40,820 nt of DNA from Moorena sp. SIO3I8 (lineage in GTDB: Bacteria; Cyanobacteriota; Cyanobacteriia; Cyanobacteriales; Coleofasciculaceae): positions 1-40,820 of the forward strand of contig NZ_JAAHHW010000057.1 in the NCBI RefSeq assembly GCF_010692325.1. Reading direction: 5' to 3'. The notes under the pieces were generated by a model that saw only the letters and a list, made by a program, of their open reading frames with translations, made no database searches and was not told where the DNA came from. Shown here piece after piece: positions 35,868 through 40,820 of this stretch. The number at the start of each line of letters is the position of its first letter. Position 1 is the stretch's first letter. A program made the translations under genes and the position numbers.

Positions 35868-38800
35868 CTACTTCTTTACATGGTCGCACAATTGCCTATC
35901 GCTCTCGCTGACATTAGGATTATTCTCCAAATAATGGCGCACCCAATCGCAAGTCTTCGCCATTAAAGAGTCTAAGTTTAAGTCTAGATTCCCGAAGAGT
36001 TTGATCCTGAAGAGTTTGATCGTGTTGTCAAGACTGCCAGAAGCCAAGGTCTGGCCATCCCGGCTGAAACTGACGCTATTGACAGCGCCATCATGCTCGA
36101 TGAGGGTGTGGATTTCGGTTCCTGTCTCTAGATTCCAGTGTTTGATGGTGTTGTCAGTACTGCCAGAAGCCAAGATCTGGCCATCCCGGCTGAAACTAAC
36201 GCTATTGACAATGTTAGTATGCCCGATCAGGGTGCGGATTACCTTGCCTGTCTCTAGATTCCAGAGTTTGATGGTCTTGTCAGTACTGCCAGAAGCCAAG
36301 ATCTGGCCATCCCGGCTGAAACTAACGCTATTGACAGCGCCATCATGGCCGATCAGGGTGTGGATTTCGGTTCCTGTCTCTAGATTCCAGTGTTTGATGG
36401 TGTTGTCATCACTGCCAGAAGCCAAGGTCTGGCCATCCCGGCTGAAACTAACGCTATTGACAGCGCCATCATGGCCGATCAGGGTGCGGATTACCTTGCC
36501 TGTCTCTAGATTCCAGAGTTTGATGGTGTTGTCATCACTGCCAGAAGCCAAGGTCTGGCCATCCCGGCTGAAACTAACGCTATTGACAGCGCCATCATGG
36601 CCGATCAGGGTGTGGATTTCGGTTCCTGTCTCTAGATTCCAGAGTTTGATGGTGTTGTCATCACTGCCAGAAGCCAAGGTCTGGCTATCCCGGCTGAAAC
36701 TGAATCTCGTGACTCTGTTAGTATGCCCGATGAGGGTCTGGAGGGTCTGGAGGGTGAGGATTTTCCTTCTCGTCTCTACATTCCAGTGTTTGATGGTGTT
36801 GTCATCACTGCCAGAAGCCAAGGTCTGGCCATCGGGGCTGAAACTGACGCTAAAGACCAAGTCATCATGCCCGATCAGGGTGCGGATTACCTTGCCCGTC
36901 TCTAGATTCCAGAGTTTGATGGTCTTGTCATCACTGCCAGAAGCCAAGGTCTGGCCATCCCGGCTGAAACTGACCCTCCTGACCGAGTCATCATGCCCGA
37001 TCAGGGTGCGGATTACCTTGCCTGTCTCTAGATTCCAGAGTTTGATGGTGTTGTCATCACTGCCAGAAGCCAAGGTCTGGCCATCCCGGCTGAAACTGAC
37101 GCTCCTGACCGAGTCATCATGCCCGATCAGGGTGCGGATTACCTTGCCTGTCTCTAGATTCCAGAGTTTGATGGTGTTGTCATCACTGCCAGAAGCCAAG
37201 GTCTGGCCATCCCGGCTGAAACTGACCCTCCTGACCGAGTCATCATGCCCGATGAGGGTTCGGATTACCTTGCCTGTCTCTAGATTCCAGAGTTTGATGG
37301 TCTTGTCCTCACTACCAGAAGCTAAGGTCTGGCCATCGGGGCTGAAACTGACACTCTCGACATGGGAATTATGCCCGATCAGGGTGCGGATTACCTTGCC
37401 CGTCTCTAGATTCCAGAGTTTGATGGTCTTGTCATCACTGCCAGAAGCCAAAGTCTGGCCATCCCGGCTGAATCTGACGCTCCTGACCGAGTCATCATGC
37501 CCGATGAGGGTTCGGATTACCTTGCCTGTCTCTAGATTCCAGAGTTTGATGGTCTTGTCACGACTACCAGAAGCCAAGGTCTGGCTATCCCGGCTGAAAC
37601 TGAATCTCGTGACTCTGTTAGTATGCCCCTGCAAGCGGTTGCCTTTGCTGGCTTCATCAAGAACTTTGTGCAGGGCACTAATCACCTTTTGGTCCGATGC
37701 CTTGTGTTTTTGTAGGATTTTTCCTGCCTTAATCACCTCCACCAAAGCCTCCATGTCTTTATATTTAGCAAACAGAGACAAAGAAGAGCGAGCGAGAGAA
37801 TTGGCTTGAGTAATTTCATAGTTTCTCCATTGCATCCAAACGGCAGCATAGAAAATCATTGCCCCCAGAACTGAGCCAGCGATGCTCCAACCCACAATTG
37901 TGTTACTGCGTTTTTTTCTAACACTGCGCCGCACGAAATCAACTTCTACCTGGTTTAACCAGTTGTCCTCACAATTGAGTGCTTTATTCAATACATCGAG
38001 ATAAGGATTGGCATTCCACAGAAACTGTCCGGATGATTGTTTTTTGCTTTTAACACTTTGCCACTCCACCGCTGCGGTCGTCAACCGCCGTTGTAGAAGT
38101 AAATTTTCCTCATCTAAATGTTTCCACTCCAGCAACCTTTGCCAACCCCTTACCAAAGCATCATGGGCAGGTTCGACATAGGGATTCCCCTCAGCATCTT
38201 GTCCTTCTACTAATAACCGTGCTGTGGTAAAATTCTCAATTACTTCCTTAACTAAATCATTTTTCGCTGGTGGATATTCCAATTCTGATAAAGGTACGCG
38301 CCTACGGGCTAATTCACCCCCACCTAGTGCCACCATCCGCAGCATCACATGACGGATTACTTGCTCATAAGCGGGATTTTCTTGAACTAGCAAATGATAC
38401 TCTTTATCTGCCCTTTGAGTTAGCGATCGCATTACTCCCCCCAATTCTTGATAATCGGCTTGAGTCAAGGCCCGATCAATAGTAATACCCCTGTATTGTG
38501 CCTCCCGTTGCCGCCTTAAATACTTGAGGAATAATTCACTCAAGGCAAAAGACAGCAAGGGCAATGCTCCGGGCATATCCGCCACTTCATCAATTAATTT
38601 TTCTACTAATTCGTGGGGCTGAAAATACATCACCCGTGCTTGAGCCGGTTTCTCGATTGCTTCGTTGAGTTCCCCTCGTGTCATGGCCGGTACAATAAAT
38701 CGTCCACTTTGCCAAAGATTTATCAGTACCGTAGTTTCCAATTGATTTAGTACTTCCGGTGCCAACTTTAAGCCCACATCTGTGATTTGGGGTTCAAAGT

Positions 38801-40163
38801 CAGACCGTAGGGTTAATATTACCCGTAATTTATCCCCATGGGCATTTATGGCTGTGAGTATCTGTTGGAAAAACTCTTTACGCTGATCATAGTTTTGACA
38901 GAGTGTAATAATTTCTTCGCTTTGGTCAATAAACAGTAATAACTTAGAGTTGGGGTTATTTTTCGCCCAAACATCAATGCTCATTGCCAAGTTATGCTGT
39001 GGGTTTTGTGGCTCAACATTAGGTAACTTAGCATTACATAGCACATTATTTAACCCTTGCAAGGGAGTCTCACCAGGACGGATGGCTGGCAAAATACACC
39101 ATTTCTCGGTATTATCTTGCCGTAGTTTGGGAATTAATCCTGCCTTGACCAAGCTAGACTTACCCGAACCAGAAGCACCCAACACCACTGTCAGGGGATT
39201 AGCTTTGACAAAATCTTCTAACTTTTCTACTAGTAATGTTCTACCGAAAAACAGTGAACTGTGTTTCTCTTCAAAGGACTTTAAACCGCGATAGGGATTT
39301 TGTGATTGATCCAAAGGTGGTGCTGGTGGTAAATTAAGTTCATGTCCGGGAGAAAGAAAGATATACTCGCCTTTATCGTGTTTGTTTAAACACCAAATAC
39401 CGGGCGTTTGTCGTATCCGGCATTTTTCTGTGGGAATTTCGACTCTATCCCGTAAATGTAAATATAATTCGGTGGCTGTAATTACCCCATCTCCAGCCGG
39501 TTTGCCATTCGTAGCAGGAGGATAGATATCTGCTGCACCTTCGAGAGCTTCTAATAATGCCGCCGCAAAAGGGGAATGATTACCGAATTGACCGCGTTCG
39601 CTATCTAAATTAAAGTTATCTAAAGCCTTTTGATCCGAGGCTGAGGAAGTAATGATTTGCCAGGCTGGGTCAGTAATAAAACGCTCATAACGCTCTTGGT
39701 GAATTACTTCTGGCGATGTGAGTAAATCCCTAGTACTCGACCAACGGAAAGCACCAGCAAAACAGCAGTCGAGGATACCCAAGAAATGACGACAGGGTAA
39801 TTGACTTAAAGCATCGTGTAACTTCGTCATGGGCAGATAACTATTAGTATCCCCCAGTTTGGCATCTTGAGGAATTAAGTAACCAGCCGGGCCATCATCC
39901 CCATTGAGAGCGACTCCATGACCAGCAAAGTAAAATAATAAGCGGTCATTTTCAGTGACAAGTTCGGGTAAGGTATGGGATAAAAATTTGTTAAAGTTAG
40001 ACAGAGTTGCCACTTTGTCTAGGCATTCCCAGACTTCGTAATCATGCTTTTTGCGGAGAATTTCCACTAGTTTTTTGGCATCGTTTACGGCAGTGTTCAG
40101 GGGAGAAATGCCGTTGGTGTAGTTATTGATACCGATGATCAAGGCGAGATTGCGGGAAAACAT
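35868..40163 (-). CDS. Caspase (C14) - STAND NTPase - WD40 repeat protein (orthocaspase type)
   Basis: 1431 residues from ATG 40163; a TTG at 40172 adds three. Residues 1-260 are a caspase-like p20 domain: LALIIGINNY, the catalytic His82 in FYFAGHG and Cys134 in ILDCCFAG. Residues 290-700 are an nSTAND NTPase: NPYRGLKSFEEK and FFGR, Walker A GASGSGKSS (329-337), Walker B LLLFIDQSEEI. A membrane segment lies near 765-785 (GWSIAGSVLGAMIFYAAVW). Thirteen WD40 repeats of about 42 residues follow, nearly identical to each other. Such proteins are thought to be held inactive until the WD40 sensor binds a signal and the NTPase assembles them, after which the protease cleaves, probably after Arg/Lys (family knowledge). 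Roles in regulated death or immunity have been proposed. The stop is in the spacer next to the S8 gene. Confidence 0.93.
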   Translation of the reverse strand: MFSRNLALIIGINNYTNGISPLNTAVNDAKKLVEILRKKHDYEVWECLDKVATLSNFNKFLSHTLPELVTENDRLLFYFAGHGVALNGDDGPAGYLIPQDAKLGDTNSYLPMTKLHDALSQLPCRHFLGILDCCFAGAFRWSSTRDLLTSPEVIHQERYERFITDPAWQIITSSASDQKALDNFNLDSERGQFGNHSPFAAALLEALEGAADIYPPATNGKPAGDGVITATELYLHLRDRVEIPTEKCRIRQTPGIWCLNKHDKGEYIFLSPGHELNLPPAPPLDQSQNPYRGLKSFEEKHSSLFFGRTLLVEKLEDFVKANPLTVVLGASGSGKSSLVKAGLIPKLRQDNTEKWCILPAIRPGETPLQGLNNVLCNAKLPNVEPQNPQHNLAMSIDVWAKNNPNSKLLLFIDQSEEIITLCQNYDQRKEFFQQILTAINAHGDKLRVILTLRSDFEPQITDVGLKLAPEVLNQLETTVLINLWQSGRFIVPAMTRGELNEAIEKPAQARVMYFQPHELVEKLIDEVADMPGALPLLSFALSELFLKYLRRQREAQYRGITIDRALTQADYQELGGVMRSLTQRADKEYHLLVQENPAYEQVIRHVMLRMVALGGGELARRRVPLSELEYPPAKNDLVKEVIENFTTARLLVEGQDAEGNPYVEPAHDALVRGWQRLLEWKHLDEENLLLQRRLTTAAVEWQSVKSKKQSSGQFLWNANPYLDVLNKALNCEDNWLNQVEVDFVRRSVRKKRSNTIVGWSIAGSVLGAMIFYAAVWMQWRNYEITQANSLARSSLSLFAKYKDMEALVEVIKAGKILQKHKASDQKVISALHKVLDEASKGNRLQGHTNRVTRFSFSRDSQTLASGSRDKTIKLWNLETGKVIRTLIGHDDSVRSVRFSRDGQTLASGSDDKTIKLWNLETGKVIRTLIGHNSHVESVSFSPDGQTLASGSEDKTIKLWNLETGKVIRTLIGHDDSVRRVSFSRDGQTLASGSDDNTIKLWNLETGKVIRTLIGHDDSVRSVSFSRDGQTLASGSDDNTIKLWNLETGKVIRTLIGHDDSVRRVSFSRDGQTLASGSDDKTIKLWNLETGKVIRTLIGHDDLVFSVSFSPDGQTLASGSDDNTIKHWNVETRRKILTLQTLQTLIGHTNRVTRFSFSRDSQTLASGSDDNTIKLWNLETGTEIHTLIGHDGAVNSVSFSRDGQTLASGSDDNTIKLWNLETGKVIRTLIGHDGAVNSVSFSRDGQTLASGSDDNTIKHWNLETGTEIHTLIGHDGAVNSVSFSRDGQILASGSTDKTIKLWNLETGKVIRTLIGHTNIVNSVSFSRDGQILASGSTDNTIKHWNLETGTEIHTLIEHDGAVNSVSFSRDGQTLASGSLDNTIKLFRIKLFGNLDLNLDSLMAKTCDWVRHYLENNPNVSESDRQLCDHVKK
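35999..37635. repeat. Thirteen 126-bp near-identical WD40-coding repeats
   Basis: Each unit encodes IGHDxxVxSVSFSRDGQTLA, then SGSDDxTIKLWNLETGKVIR and TL. Repeats 1 and 8 share TNRVTRFSFSRDSQTLASGS, unlike their neighbours, which points to duplication of a block of seven. Repeat 7 carries an extra TLQTLQTL from a 9-bp duplication near 36737. High DNA identity suggests homogenisation or recent expansion. Confidence 0.93.
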
Positions 40164-40305
40164 GTTCTGCAAAAAGCACTTATAAAGATAACTTGAATAC
40201 TAGTGATTAGTAGTATCCCATTTTGGCAAATATATCTTTTTATAGCAGTCGCCAGGGCAGTTATAACATGACAAAAGTCTCAAACCTAAGTAAGCGCAAG
40301 AGTTT

Positions 40306-40337
40306 GACTTGCGGACTTGCGGACTTGCGGACTTGCG
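40306..40337. repeat. 8-bp tandem repeat (GACTTGCG)4
   Basis: Four perfect 8-bp copies upstream of the caspase gene. Confidence 0.9.
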
Positions 40338-40460
40338 GACTTCTGCTATATGTGGGCGGTATAATCACGCTCACACAGCAGTGGGATGCTCCCTATTTAT
40401 TCCCCAAGATAATCTTTTGACTTTACGCAGAAATTCTTAGTTTCGTAATAAATCTTTACA

Positions 40461-40496
40461 TACGGCGGTTTGCATAACTATCAGGTACACAGGATT
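40461..40496 (+). repeat. 36-bp dispersed repeat, copy 2
   Basis: Identical over 36 bp to 10566-10601, about 30 kb away, and likewise followed by a pyrimidine-rich array. Confidence 0.88.
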
Positions 40497-40503
40497 TTTT
40501 CCC

Positions 40504-40587
40504 CTCTTCCCTCTTCCCCTCCTGGGAGGGGTTAGGGGTGGGTTCCTCTTCCCTCTTCCCCTCCTGGGAGGGGTTAGGGGTGGGTTC
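40504..40587. repeat. 42-bp unit in two tandem copies
   Basis: 40504-40545 and 40546-40587 are identical: CTCTTCCCTCTTCCCCTCCT followed by GGGAGGGGTTAGGGGTGGGT and TC. The second half (CCTCCTGGGAGGGG... to GGGTTCC) also occurs once at 4379-4407, inside another array. Confidence 0.92.
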
Positions 40588-40820
40588 CTCTTCCCTTACT
40601 AAGGGCAGGGCTGTTTCAAAGTTTAATAAGTTAACGAGAAAAGGAGATAGGGGGATAGGGGGATAGGGGGATAGGGAAATAAACTAAAATTTTCCGAAAA
40701 ATCCGCCAATTTAGTCATTAAAATCTGACAAATTAGTTGGGAGGAAGCAACTCCAATGACTAACAATTCGTGATTCGGCCTTCGAGGAGGGTTAGATAAA
40801 TTTGGCCAAAATTCCGACTA

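Larger units (their letters stand above)
40164..40820. other. Spacer at the right window edge, with several tandem arrays
   Basis: About 650 bp with no supportable gene. It contains GACTTGCG units (40306-40337), the second 36-bp dispersed repeat (40461-40496), a 42-bp unit in two copies (40504-40587), and GATAGGGG units (40646-40676). A 65-codon frame at 40223-40420 passes through an array and is not a gene. Confidence 0.6.

Noticed and set aside
36001-37809. 602-codon open frame on the plus strand opposite the WD40 repeats
   Set aside because: It exists only because the repeats are homogeneous, so one stop-free antisense frame is copied thirteen times; it has no domain, start signal or start context, and the minus-strand reading is a clear WD40 array.

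Overview
The window comes from a cyanobacterial chromosome, most likely a large-genome filamentous marine form of the Moorena/Lyngbya type (the genus is inference). Evidence: a photosystem I subunit (PsaK), several proteins of cyanobacterial type (DUF2808, Npun_F0813-like, UPF0016 half-proteins, orthocaspase-WD40), many GCGATCGC (HIP1) sites, 7-bp tandem repeats (STRR) and small dispersed palindromic repeats. Most protein genes are single housekeeping or conserved-hypothetical genes separated by repeat-rich spacers.

Layout. 1-873: the apparent right end of an IS200/IS605-like element sits in an ADP-ribosylglycohydrolase gene. 1109-3912 (minus strand): a conserved cyanobacterial protein, a membrane protein and, coupled to it by an ATGA overlap, an HTH protein with an Asp-rich repeat. 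3913-5336: a MITE-like element, simple repeats, tRNA-Arg(UCU) and a small membrane protein. 5507-9935: succinate dehydrogenase flavoprotein, a membrane-anchored TPR protein, a 40-bp perfect palindrome, and a basic-tailed unknown protein. 10742-14572: an SLC13/RCK permease and a MerR-TipAS-ClpN fusion regulator behind a classic 19-bp-spacer MerR promoter. 14793-15975: a frameshifted ISAs1 transposase. 16478-19963: kdsA-kdsC (Kdo pathway) and a glycosyltransferase. 19964-23117: MITE, 40-bp triplicate repeat, mraY, and remnants of IS4 and IS630 transposases. 23118-25366: lipoprotein, Ig-like anchored protein and NikM/CbiM, a nickel/cobalt ECF transporter module without its energising subunits. 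25442-27266: psaK, two half-size UPF0016 (Mn2+/Ca2+ exporter type) genes, and a DUF4149-like membrane protein. 27656-32864: acyltransferase, DUF2808 protein, PhzF-like enzyme, pyrD and a Fur-family regulator. 33410-40163: a subtilisin-like protease with a C-terminal lectin-type propeller faces a 1431-residue caspase-STAND NTPase-WD40 protein tail to tail.

The most interesting points are: (i) the S8 protease/caspase-STAND-WD40 pair, a candidate proteolytic signalling or cell-death module; (ii) the MerR-TipAS-ClpN fusion with its own MerR-type promoter, suggesting a regulator that borrows the Clp substrate- or adaptor-docking fold; (iii) tandem repeats that have entered gene ends and supply the stop codons of pyrD and fur, with a related sequence duplicated in frame inside pyrD; and (iv) a 40-bp perfect palindrome in a divergent intergenic region. 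Everything here is by reading alone: no database or alignment search was run.
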